From positions 1-58,168 of the forward strand of contig CAZADS010000115.1 in the NCBI GenBank assembly GCA_964483985.1: DNA of 58,168 bases. The letters run 5' to 3'. Below the pieces are notes generated by a model. It searched no databases, was not told the DNA's origin, and worked only from the letters and a program-made list of their open reading frames with translations. This DNA comes from CAZADS01 sp964483985. Its GTDB lineage: Bacteria > Pseudomonadota > Alphaproteobacteria > Thalassobaculales > Thalassobaculaceae. Position numbers and translations under genes: made by a program. Of this stretch, positions 47,168 through 55,646 are shown one piece after another (position 1 is the stretch's first letter; every line of letters starts with the position of its first letter).

Positions 47168-47202
47168 TACTTCTAGTGTATCAACAAGGCCGACGATCCG
47201 AA

Positions 47203-48618
47203 TTAAATATGAGAAAGTGAAGGTGAGTTCATTACCAGCATCTTCTCGAAGCTCATTTCATGCATCGTATGAGACATTCCCCCGACACCATGTCCGGATA
47301 CACCAAGACCAGCGAATGGCATCCAATCCGTTCGGAAAGCTGTATGATCGTTAATCATAACCGCACTAGCTTTTAAATTCGCGAATGCTTTCATAGCATT
47401 TTCAATATCTTTAGTGAAGATTGCCGCTTGAAATCCATACGCCAAACTGTTTGCCCTCATTATCGCTTCATCTAGGCTTGTATATTTAAATAAAGCTATT
47501 ACCGGTCCAAAGACCTCGTTGGCCGCTAGTTGTGTGTTTGGGTCAGGATTGAGAATTATTGTTGGGGAAAATGTGGACTCACTCAACCGAATACCGCCAG
47601 TCGCCAGCGTTCCCCCTGATTGGACAGCTTCATCAACCCAGGATTCAACTCTGTCAGCCTCTTTATGCTTTATCAATGGCCCTACTTCCGTGTCATTTTC
47701 TGAAGGATCACCAACCACTAATTGTTCCGCCTGCTCTTTAAGAATTTCGGCCAGCTTGCTAAAAATATCCTCATGAACAAAAACACGCTGGACAGACACA
47801 CAAACTTGTCCGGCGTGATAAAAACCACCTTTTGTAATTAATTGACTTGCACGGTCTAGATCTGCATCGGCTGTAACGATTACTGGAGCGACACCACCGT
47901 GCTCCAACGCACAACGTGTGCCTGGCGCCAATTGAGATCTAAGTCTCCAACCAACCCCACCGCTGCCGATAAAACTAAAAAATCCTACGCGCGGGTCCGT
48001 AACCAACTTTGTCGCCACGTCCAAAGAGGTAGTATTCATTACTTGGCACCAGCCTTCCGGCAAGCCTGCTTCGCGCATTACTTCCGCAAATGATTCCGCG
48101 CTTAAGGGGGTGGCTTCAGCCGGTTTGACAAGAACAGGACATCCTGTGGCTATTGCAGGAACACATTGATGTGCAATGAGATTATAAGGGTGATTAAATG
48201 CACTAACTGCAACCACAGGTCCAATAGGGAATATCTGCGTAAAATCCAACCGCCCACCAGAACCCTCATTCAGCCGCATTGTAATAACGTGCCCTTGTTC
48301 CGTACGCAATGTTTCGATGCAAACTTCAACCCCGTCTATAGCTCTGGCTATTTCCACTTTGGAGTCAATCAATGGTTTTCCGCCTTCATTAGCAGCCTGT
48401 ATCGCAAGACTGTTTTCACGCTTTTTCATTATTTGCATAGCTTTTCGAAGAACATCTATTCGTTGGTCTAAAGAGAGTTTATTGTTGTTTTTATGCAGGT
48501 CATGGGCCCTACTAAGTGCATCTTCTACCGCTTTGTCGTCGGAAAGCTTCACAACACCTAGTTCTCTCCCGTCAAACGGAGCCGTAACAGTCCTTGTCTT
48601 CTTTATTTCTTGAATCAT
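47203..48618 (-). CDS. Aldehyde dehydrogenase family protein
   Basis: A 471-residue NAD(P)-dependent aldehyde dehydrogenase. Catalytic residues are C273 in HAGQVCVSVQR, E239 in ALEHGG and N142 in SAFNHPYN; IGSGGVGWRL marks the cofactor loop. The segment resembles the GapN / lactaldehyde / phosphonoacetaldehyde branch (NxxGxxC replaced by GFYHAGQVC). The substrate is unknown. A short open frame of 50 codons lies 70 bases upstream on the same strand. Confidence 0.9.
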   Translation of the reverse strand: MIQEIKKTRTVTAPFDGRELGVVKLSDDKAVEDALSRAHDLHKNNNKLSLDQRIDVLRKAMQIMKKRENSLAIQAANEGGKPLIDSKVEIARAIDGVEVCIETLRTEQGHVITMRLNEGSGGRLDFTQIFPIGPVVAVSAFNHPYNLIAHQCVPAIATGCPVLVKPAEATPLSAESFAEVMREAGLPEGWCQVMNTTSLDVATKLVTDPRVGFFSFIGSGGVGWRLRSQLAPGTRCALEHGGVAPVIVTADADLDRASQLITKGGFYHAGQVCVSVQRVFVHEDIFSKLAEILKEQAEQLVVGDPSENDTEVGPLIKHKEADRVESWVDEAVQSGGTLATGGIRLSESTFSPTIILNPDPNTQLAANEVFGPVIALFKYTSLDEAIMRANSLAYGFQAAIFTKDIENAMKAFANLKASAVMINDHTAFRTDWMPFAGLGVSGHGVGGMSHTMHEMSFEKMLVMNSPSLSHI

Positions 48619-48689
48619 AAGACTTCCTCATTAACGATGATAACTTATATTTATGATTAGATTTAATTGACCCTCAGTTTCAAAGCAAA

Positions 48690-48842
48690 TTATCCAGATA
48701 AATTAGAGATTACTTGCACAGAAACCACTTTTTGAGGATTAACGTCAACGGCTTCAAACGTGGTCATTTGTCTTTCAGTACCACGCGTTAATTTAAGAAC
48801 GGACCCCCTAACTCTTTGCATTAATCCAAAATCGGCTTTCAT
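48690..48842 (-). CDS. Possible 50-residue protein or gene remnant
   Basis: An ATG-to-TAA frame of 51 codons on the minus strand, upstream of the aldehyde dehydrogenase. The peptide begins MKADFGLMQRVRG and ends VVSVQVISNLSG; it is soluble and has a protein-like mix of residues (VLKLTRGTERQM, FEAVDVNPQKV). No strong ribosome site precedes it. I do not recognise it; it may be a real small protein, a leader, or the tail of a lost gene. Confidence 0.3.
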   Translation of the reverse strand: MKADFGLMQRVRGSVLKLTRGTERQMTTFEAVDVNPQKVVSVQVISNLSG

Positions 48843-49028
48843 TATAATAGATGTTTTTCAAATAACTTGAAAATAACTAAAGTAAAAACAATTTATTGAC
48901 TACGTGTTCGCCTATTATTTTGCAAAAAATATGGAACTAACTATTTCCTTTAAACTAATTTTTCCATTGTTAGTGGAACACGGATCACGTCCCACATTAC
49001 TAATTCAAACATTTAACTACCAAAATAG

Positions 49029-49274
49029 CTATTTAAGTCGGGCCTGTACCAGAAGCCCAATAATTGTTTTTTCACCTAAAGAACGGCATGCTTCTAAACG
49101 ATGAAGACCCTCTATCAACACAAAACGGTTTCTATCGCGCCTTACATGTATCGGGCGTTTTTGTCCTTCTTCCAAAATACTTTCCGCAATGGCCTGAACT
49201 TTTTCTAAGTTAAGCGTCGACTTACGCTTCACAGGTATGTAAATATCGTCAATATTAAAGGTTTCGTCTTCCAT
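49029..49274 (-). CDS. Orphan ParB/Srx-like N-terminal domain protein
   Basis: An 81-residue protein with the ParB-nuclease-like fold: DIYIPVKRKSTLN, VQAIAESILEEGQKRPIHVRRD and the signature LIEGLHRLEACRSLGE (the G-x-H-R motif, here GLHRLEA, in the CTP/phosphate-binding region). There is no DNA-binding HTH and no parA neighbour, so it is not a partition gene. Free-standing domains of this type may be enzymes (sulfiredoxin-like) or regulators; the role is unknown. Confidence 0.7.
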   Translation of the reverse strand: MEDETFNIDDIYIPVKRKSTLNLEKVQAIAESILEEGQKRPIHVRRDRNRFVLIEGLHRLEACRSLGEKTIIGLLVQARLK

Positions 49275-49499
49275 AATGCATTAATTTTATTTTACTCATT
49301 AACTTATTATTAAACTCTAACTGATCGACCTTTCCTTTGTACCAATATTCATGTTGGATTGGACATCCGCACTAGGTTGGCCGTTTGATGATAACTATAG
49401 ATAGATCCTAAACATTTCATAAGGCAATATCTAGACGCAAAATATAACTCAAAAAAAATCGTCGTATGACTCCATATTGCGTAAATTACATAACTAATA

Positions 49500-50086
49500 T
49501 ATCCGGAAGCAAGGGTGCAATGCAGCCACTCAAATAATCTGTCTAACTATATGATAAGGGCTGGGTATTCGTTTAAAAACCCAGTTTGACGAACCTAGTT
49601 TATTGTCCATCCTAATACAATATTCTTAACGCTAAACAGACCAACCGCAAAATAATTTGATTTTCTAGTTTCTTTTTCAAGCGCGGACAAGCCGGCATTT
49701 ATAGAATCAATAATCGCGTCTCTCTCACCAAGTTCCGCTGCAAGATTAAGGCTTCGATTCCTATATTTATACTCGGACCATGGATATGCTTCTACTTCAG
49801 ACTACCCAAAGGGAATCCATTGTTCATAGCGAGCCCGATTGATAGTTCCCACTTTAGGAATTAGCAATTTATTGAGCACTAAATCACCAATATAAAAATC
49901 AATAGCAGCTGATTCAAATAATATATCTCTATTAATAATCGCGACGGGTGTCTTTTCGAGAGGGTGCAATTCGGTCCATCGAGAAATTCCATTTATGTCT
50001 TTATAATCTGTGTATTCGAACGGTAATTCAAGCTCATAAAGCGACCGATAGCACTTCGCAGATCGTGTACCATCCTTACTATACAA
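49500..50086 (-). pseudogene. Decayed glutathione S-transferase
   Basis: The N-terminal GST domain is readable: LYSKDGTRSAKCYRSLYELEL, then KTPVAIINRDILFESAAIDFYI with the glutathione-contact ESAA. In-frame TAG codons then interrupt the helical domain at 49802-49804, 49595-49597 and 49547-49549, yet GST-like sequence continues in the same frame between and after them (EVEAYPWSEYKYRNR, VGLFSVKNIVLGWTIN, VRQTGFLNEYP, DRLFEWLHCTLA). No ATG is seen at the proper start. Three nonsense codons and no frameshift make this a pseudogene of moderate age. Confidence 0.85.
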
Positions 50087-50538
50087 ATGAATTATTATTT
50101 CTACGCAATCTCCCTAATCTACATTCGAAACCAACTAAAGATCTATAGTGTATATAAATCTCTAATCTAAGCCGCATTTAGTATTTGTTATAAAAACGAC
50201 TTCAGCCGGTACGTTTATTAAATGACTTGAAGATTAGCATTCACGGTCAACTAATTATTAATAATCTAAACTATATCGATCAGTAATCATTTGCATAGGA
50301 CCGTTTTTTGGCTACAGCAGCAGTCGACATCCTCACCCACACAATTGCTAAATTTAATTAATTATAGGATGGACTGGAATAGTTAACGTCTTTACTCATG
50401 AGTTTGTATATGTTTTCACAAACAAAACTTGATACTATTGTTGAAAATATCGATTGCTAAAGAAAGTTGATAAAAAGCATTTAAATTTTGTGGTTGAATC
50501 GAATTCTAACGATCAAAAACTTCACCAAGGTTAGTGTA
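50087..50538. other. Non-coding gap
   Basis: 452 AT-rich bases between the GST remnant and the coiled-coil gene. I find no gene remnant, tRNA or convincing hairpin here. It presumably holds the promoter of the coiled-coil gene. Confidence 0.4.
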
Positions 50539-50925
50539 ATGAGCGAAGAAGATAATCCGAATACAAACATTAACGTTACGTTTGAAGTTAGCCAGAAACT
50601 CGTTGCCAAGTTACATAATAAAATAAACCATCAGGAACAACAGATTCGCGATCTTCAAAAACATACAGAAAAATGGCAGACAGCATATGAAACATTACTC
50701 GTTCAACAACAACAATTAATCGAAAGAGAGCACTTTCTTCAAAACAAAATAAATAAATTAACACCAACAAGAACAACTGATTCGAGCTACGAGGATACAG
50801 TTGTTCAAACTGTGAAGAACGATATTCTGCCGAAAGCAGCTAAACTTTCGTCATACGACCTAGTCGAAACTCGAACTCAGAAGTTTGATAGAAGAAAAAT
50901 CAAAACCTCGACATCGGATAAATAA
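50539..50925 (+). CDS. Small coiled-coil protein, unknown function
   Basis: A 128-residue protein when started at the ATG 50539 (MSEEDNPNTN). Residues about 18-80 form a continuous heptad-like helix rich in Gln, Lys and Leu (LVAKLHNKINHQEQQIRDL, ETLLVQQQQLIEREHFLQ), followed by a polar, probably disordered tail. There is no membrane segment or enzymatic motif. I do not recognise a family. It stands alone between long non-coding stretches. Confidence 0.6.
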   Translation: MSEEDNPNTNINVTFEVSQKLVAKLHNKINHQEQQIRDLQKHTEKWQTAYETLLVQQQQLIEREHFLQNKINKLTPTRTTDSSYEDTVVQTVKNDILPKAAKLSSYDLVETRTQKFDRRKIKTSTSDK

Positions 50926-51118
50926 AAACGTTAACCACTTTGATAATAATAAATTTACCGAAATGTCGCTTCTAAACTAATGAATTCTTTCCAAATAATA
51001 TTAATTTATCTCTGGTTACTTGTGAGTTCCCTTAAATTGAAAATTATACTAGGTTGACCGTAACTCTATGGAAAATTAGGAGTGAGTAATTTTTCCGAAA
51101 CACTCATATAACCAGCTC

Positions 51119-52261
51119 ATGATCAAGAATAATACTACGGATGTCCTAGTAATTGGAGGCGGATTACATGGAAGTGCAACTGCACTTCACTTACGCCAAA
51201 GGGGAATGACCGTTCGAGTGCTAGAGAAACGTTTTCCGGGTAGATTCGCATCTGGCGTTAACGCCGGCGGTGTTCGCCGACTCGGGAGACATTTCGCTGA
51301 GATACCTATATCAGTGGCCGCGATGGAAATTTGGAACGACATCGAGCTATTTATTGGTCATGATTGCGGCTTCCAAGCAATTGGCCAAGTAAAAATTGCT
51401 GAAAATGAAACTGAAATGGAGGAACTTGAAGCACGGGTTGCAAAAGTTCGAAGGCTTGGTTTTGAACATGAGGAGTTAATCAGCAGAAACGAACTCCAAG
51501 AATTAGTGCCAGCAGTGGCTCCTCATTGTGTCGGCGCTATTATATGTCGGGGCGATGGTGCAGCTGATCCCATGTTAACCTCTAGAGCCTTCTGGCAACG
51601 GGCATTAGCCGAAGGAGTCATCTATCACCTTGGCCAAAGTGTCCTTGGAATTGACCGGGCAGCTGATTTATGGCGTGTCCACGTAGGAGAAACATGGTTT
51701 GAAGCTCCAATATTAGTTAACTGTGCAGGTGCGTGGGGCGAAATCGTTGCCGCGATGATTGGGGACGTCGCTCCACTTGAAGTTCAAGCTCTAACAATGA
51801 TGGTAACCGACCGCATCCCAGATTTTGTTGGTCCCGTCTGTGGTTTGGCGAGTGGGGGTCTATCATTCAAGCAATCGCCTAAAGGAACATTAGTTATTGG
51901 TGGCGGACATCTTGGTCGCCCAAACCGAAACAAAGAAATCGCAGAAGCGGATCCAGTTACAATGGCGGCCAGTGCCAGAATTGTGGCGCGCGTTTTCCCC
52001 GAGGCGGCAGGTATACCCGTCATTCGCGTTTGGTGTGGTCTCGAGGGTAAGATGCCCGATGAAATACCTGTTATCGGGCGTAGTCCTAACGCCCCCGACG
52101 TCTATCATGGTTTCGGCTTCTGCGGGCACGGATTTCAACTAAGCCCGATAGTAGGCAAGCTGATAGCGGAAGAAATTATTGATGGCCGCTCTACGTTACC
52201 CATCGAGCCGTTCTCTATTTCCCGTTTTTATAAAAATAATGAAGATGTGGTTCCTAACTAG
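51119..52261 (+). CDS. FAD-dependent oxidoreductase (DAO / sarcosine-oxidase-beta-like)
   Basis: A 380-residue flavoprotein of the DAO family. The FAD motif is VLVIGGGLHGSATALHLRQRG (9-29), with the SGVNAGGVRRLGR segment that covers the flavin in sarcosine/opine dehydrogenases; the C-terminal region has DEIPVIGRSP and GFGFCGHGFQLSPIVG. It probably oxidises an N-alkyl amino acid, opine or D-amino acid. It starts a rightward group with the carboxymuconolactone-type protein and the flavin monooxygenase. Confidence 0.88.
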   Translation: MIKNNTTDVLVIGGGLHGSATALHLRQRGMTVRVLEKRFPGRFASGVNAGGVRRLGRHFAEIPISVAAMEIWNDIELFIGHDCGFQAIGQVKIAENETEMEELEARVAKVRRLGFEHEELISRNELQELVPAVAPHCVGAIICRGDGAADPMLTSRAFWQRALAEGVIYHLGQSVLGIDRAADLWRVHVGETWFEAPILVNCAGAWGEIVAAMIGDVAPLEVQALTMMVTDRIPDFVGPVCGLASGGLSFKQSPKGTLVIGGGHLGRPNRNKEIAEADPVTMAASARIVARVFPEAAGIPVIRVWCGLEGKMPDEIPVIGRSPNAPDVYHGFGFCGHGFQLSPIVGKLIAEEIIDGRSTLPIEPFSISRFYKNNEDVVPN

Positions 52262-52374
52262 GTAACTTTGACCAATTCCCTCTCTCAAACTTATTATTTT
52301 ATAATCACCTAACCTGAAGATGATGTCAAAATGTCACCCATTAAGAATCCTTACTCAATAAAGAAGCATGTACC

Positions 52375-52728
52375 ATGACGGAAAATCATTCAGAACGAGC
52401 AGCATGTCTAGAATTATCGATCGGCCGGTTGAAGCAGGCGATACCAGAAGCCATGAATAGTTTTTCAGCGATCGCAGCAGCCACGGCTAAGGCAAAAGGC
52501 TCACTTGTTTCTAAAACCAAGGAGTTAATTGCTACTGCAATCGCTGTGGTAGTTAGATGCGATGGGTACATCATCTCTCATACAACGGCAGCAGAAACAT
52601 ACGGAGCCAGTCGAACAAAGATTTTAGAAACATTGAGCATGGCCATATACATGGGGGGCGGACCCTCAGTCGCATACGCCGCTCAAGCTCTTGATGCCTT
52701 CGATCAATTTTCCACAGAAAACAATTAA
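52375..52728 (+). CDS. Carboxymuconolactone decarboxylase / AhpD-like protein with CxxY
   Basis: A 117-residue all-helical CMD/AhpD-fold protein. AhpD-type members normally have C-x-x-C-x-x-x-H (CDGCI..H). Here the region reads C62-D-G-Y65-I-I-S-H69, so the second Cys is Tyr (codon TAC at 52567-52569, one base from TGC). GGGPSVAYAAQALDAF is the usual end. Without the Cys pair, AhpD-type peroxidase/disulfide activity is unlikely, though a lone Cys and His could still act. It precedes a flavin monooxygenase by about 70 bases. Confidence 0.85.
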   Translation: MTENHSERAACLELSIGRLKQAIPEAMNSFSAIAAATAKAKGSLVSKTKELIATAIAVVVRCDGYIISHTTAAETYGASRTKILETLSMAIYMGGGPSVAYAAQALDAFDQFSTENN

Positions 52729-52795
52729 ACCGAAACCAATTTTGGACGATAGAAACAATCAAGGGATCAATACGGAAAGAGAGATGTAAACCATA

Positions 52796-53965
52796 ATGCG
52801 ATTTGATACCACACTTTACTACCATGTTGGTGACGATTATTCGTGGCATTTATTATTTGATGAAATGCGTGAAACCGTGCAGCTGGTGGATGAATTGGGG
52901 TTCACCGGACTATGGCTGGCAGAGCATCATTTCGCTTTTGACGGATGGTATCGTTCAGGATCTAACCCTCTGTTTTTAGGTGCGGAAGCAGCCCGCTGGA
53001 GCGATCGCCTACGCTTTGGTCAATGTGGTTTAGTACTCCCTGATTGGCATCCGATTCGATTAGCCGAAGATATTGCTATCTTTGACCATATGACGAAAGG
53101 AAGAGTAGACATCGGATTTGCTCCCGGCATTAACTCCAGGGCCTGCGGGCAATTTCATTCCGCAGGGGACCGTCAGAATCCAAAAGCGAACCGACGCTTA
53201 TATGAGGAAAATGCTAAGATCGTTATCAAAGCACTCGAAAATGAAGCTTTTGAACATATCGGCGAGTTTTGGAAATTCCCAGCCAAAAGTTGGATCGATA
53301 CCTCACCACGTGGCTTTGATATTCGTTTCCACGGACCAGATGGTGAACTTCAAAAACTAGGCATCTGCCCAGGCCCTTATCAAAAACCCCGCCCAGCAAT
53401 ATGGGCAATGTCTGAGTCTAAAAGTTCAGCGAAATTTTGTGCTCAAAACAATATCGGTTTAATGTCACAGAGCCTGTCTTTAGCTCGCGTTCAATCGAAC
53501 TGGGAGTATTATCAGACGGTCGCAAAGGAGGAGCAAGGCCGCCAAGTGGCTTTTGGCGAAGGACTTGCTATTATGCGAAACACCTATATCGAGGAAAATT
53601 ATGACAAAGCAATCAGCGCAGCTCGCGCTGGATACAACCGCTTGTTTTCGTGGGCATCGGACAGTCCTCTCAATCAGCGCTCACGAGCTGTCACAACCGA
53701 AGAATTCGATGAAGCTGACGCCAACCTAGATTGGCTCGACTTTCAGATAAAAATTGATGCAGCGCTAGTTGGAACTCCAGATTCAGTCTCTGCACAAGTA
53801 CAGCGACTTGTAGACTTTGGTTGCTCGCATTTGGTTTTGTTCCTGAATATACCTGGCCTGACCTTCGAACAGGTAAAAAACAGTCTGCGTTTGTTTGCAA
53901 CTGAGGTTGTACCAAGAATCAAATTACCTTTAACACTATCAACTCCTCCCTTTGCACCAGAATAA
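52796..53965 (+). CDS. LLM-class flavin-dependent monooxygenase (luciferase-like)
   Basis: A 389-residue luciferase-like TIM-barrel protein. ELGFTGLWLAEHHFAFDGWYRSGSN contains the conserved EHH of the family; GRVDIGFAPGINSRA and the C-terminal LVGTPDSVSAQVQRLVDFG (the LVGTP motif) follow. It would use FMNH2 supplied by a separate reductase, not seen here. It may oxidise a sulfonate, alkane, amine or aldehyde; nothing in the context decides. It converges with the MFS gene. Confidence 0.9.
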   Translation: MRFDTTLYYHVGDDYSWHLLFDEMRETVQLVDELGFTGLWLAEHHFAFDGWYRSGSNPLFLGAEAARWSDRLRFGQCGLVLPDWHPIRLAEDIAIFDHMTKGRVDIGFAPGINSRACGQFHSAGDRQNPKANRRLYEENAKIVIKALENEAFEHIGEFWKFPAKSWIDTSPRGFDIRFHGPDGELQKLGICPGPYQKPRPAIWAMSESKSSAKFCAQNNIGLMSQSLSLARVQSNWEYYQTVAKEEQGRQVAFGEGLAIMRNTYIEENYDKAISAARAGYNRLFSWASDSPLNQRSRAVTTEEFDEADANLDWLDFQIKIDAALVGTPDSVSAQVQRLVDFGCSHLVLFLNIPGLTFEQVKNSLRLFATEVVPRIKLPLTLSTPPFAPE

Positions 53966-54020
53966 TTTTAACGATTATTGTTATTTTAAAATCTATCTAA
54001 TCTCAAATCCCGCATCCTTT

Positions 54021-55217
54021 TCAAAACTGTCTGAATTTCCGAGCCATAAGTCCTATAAATACTGCGATAGTTATAAGAATTAATCCATTCAAAAGGAGCC
54101 CAATTCCTAAGCCAAATGAATCAGAAATTACACCCAGTTCGAGATGTCCTAACGGCCCAAAGCCTAAAGCAAAAACCCAAACGCCCATTGCACGACCTCT
54201 TAGCTCATTTGCGACGCTTAGCTGCATCATGCTTTGCGAAAGGATATCAAATGAGGCAGCCGCTAGAGAGACTAAAAAGACAGTCCCAAAGATAAGAATA
54301 GGTGCGGATGTCAGTGATAGAAGTGTCAAAGCAATACCAAATAATAATATTATTCCAACGTAGATTGCGCCTCTATGAACACGAAAACCGAAAGTAGCAA
54401 AGATCGCTCCAGCCAGAATGCCCGCTATAGCGCGAGTGCCCTGCAACCATCCGAGACCTTCCGCACCAAATTCGAGTCGCTCTTTAGAAATTTGTGGTAA
54501 AGCAGTTGCAAACGAAAACCCAAAGATTTCGACGGCAGCAGTAATCCCTAAAAGTAATAATAATAAACGATTGGTGCTTAGTTCTATTATATATTCACGG
54601 ACGTTTTGGACAATAGGGACCCGGTGATCTACGGTCGCTATACCGGGAGAACGCAAATATCTAAATGGTAAAAATGCAAGGCTATGACCAATAGCCAAGC
54701 AAGATAGAGAAACCGCCGGTCCATATAGTTCCATCATAAATCCGGCTACTAGTGCTCCTATAAGTTGTCCCATTCTAGAAGCAAGATTAAGTAATCCCAT
54801 TGCCGCAACGAGAGTTTCCTTTCCGACCAGATCATATGCGTAACTCGAACGTACAGGTTGATGTAAAGCACGCAGACTCCCTGTTAGAATCGTAAAAACT
54901 ACTATGAAACCGATCTTTATTTCCCCGATGGTGGTAATAGCAAAGGAGCAAAGTACAACTGCAGTGACGAGCTCGATACCACGCAAAAGCGTTCTTCTGT
55001 CAATCCAATCAGCTATTGCACCCGACAAAATACCGAAGATGAAGAAAGGAATAAAATAGATAGCCAGAATGATACCTACCCAAACTGTGGTGCCCGTCGC
55101 TTCATAAATTAAAAGCCCAATCACCACTTGCTCCCCACTCATCCCTTGTTGATTAAGGACAGTACCTCCTAGTAATTTTCGGTAATCGGCATCTCGCAAC
55201 GCTAAATTACGGATCAT
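54021..55217 (-). CDS. Major facilitator superfamily transporter
   Basis: A 398-residue inner-membrane protein with about twelve hydrophobic helices. MFS loop 2-3 motif-A-like residues are seen in GAIADWIDRRTLLRG. The N-terminus DADYRKLLGGTVLNQQGMSGEQVVIG is like the EntS-type exporter group (MFS_3). It is likely an efflux or small-molecule exporter; the substrate is unknown. It is convergent with the flavin monooxygenase. Confidence 0.88.
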   Translation of the reverse strand: MIRNLALRDADYRKLLGGTVLNQQGMSGEQVVIGLLIYEATGTTVWVGIILAIYFIPFFIFGILSGAIADWIDRRTLLRGIELVTAVVLCSFAITTIGEIKIGFIVVFTILTGSLRALHQPVRSSYAYDLVGKETLVAAMGLLNLASRMGQLIGALVAGFMMELYGPAVSLSCLAIGHSLAFLPFRYLRSPGIATVDHRVPIVQNVREYIIELSTNRLLLLLLGITAAVEIFGFSFATALPQISKERLEFGAEGLGWLQGTRAIAGILAGAIFATFGFRVHRGAIYVGIILLFGIALTLLSLTSAPILIFGTVFLVSLAAASFDILSQSMMQLSVANELRGRAMGVWVFALGFGPLGHLELGVISDSFGLGIGLLLNGLILITIAVFIGLMARKFRQF

Positions 55218-55646
55218 TTATAATGAAACCTGAATTAATAAACGAAAACTATTCATGAAAATAATTTACTACTATCGTCAGACGATATCGATACGTTTTT
55301 AATTTTTGAACTTTTATTGCTTTTTAATCTAATTATAAAAAAAGATAATCATTGAGATAACATATTTCTGGCGTCACTCTCTAACCGATTTTTCAAACAA
55401 AACACGCTAATTTTAAACTAAAAATTTACCCGACAATCTCAACACGCAAAATCTTAGTTGCCTTTTACAGACTGAAAGTTCAAATGCGTAACTAGTTCTC
55501 AGGTATTTTAGTGTTATCGCTTTTATTAAATGGGTTAGGCTTATACTTTCGGAAAGTTATTTCAGAATTAGAGAACGTTTGATTTCTTTGGCGTCTCAAA
55601 AAGAACGCTTTAATTTTGATAAATCACTAATGAAAGGAGTTACGTC
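55218..55646. other. Non-coding gap
   Basis: 429 AT-rich bases between the divergent MFS and epimerase genes. I find no coding remnant in any frame and no clear hairpin or repeat. It should contain two promoters. Confidence 0.4.

Noticed and set aside
49029..49274. A plasmid or chromosome partition locus
   Set aside because: Only the ParB-like N-terminal fold is present; there is no ParA, HTH domain or parS-like inverted repeat nearby.
49561..49586. A CTGGGT / ACCCAG hairpin that looks like a terminator
   Set aside because: It lies inside the readable C-terminal part of the GST pseudogene (encoding the Q-T-G-F-L-N-E-Y-P stretch) and is not followed by a T-run on the appropriate strand at a gene end.
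49500..50086. Amber codon reassignment in the GST gene
   Set aside because: TAG ends a normal gene at 32208-32210 and no intact gene in the window contains in-frame TAG, so recoding is not supported; the other three decayed genes favour ordinary pseudogenization.
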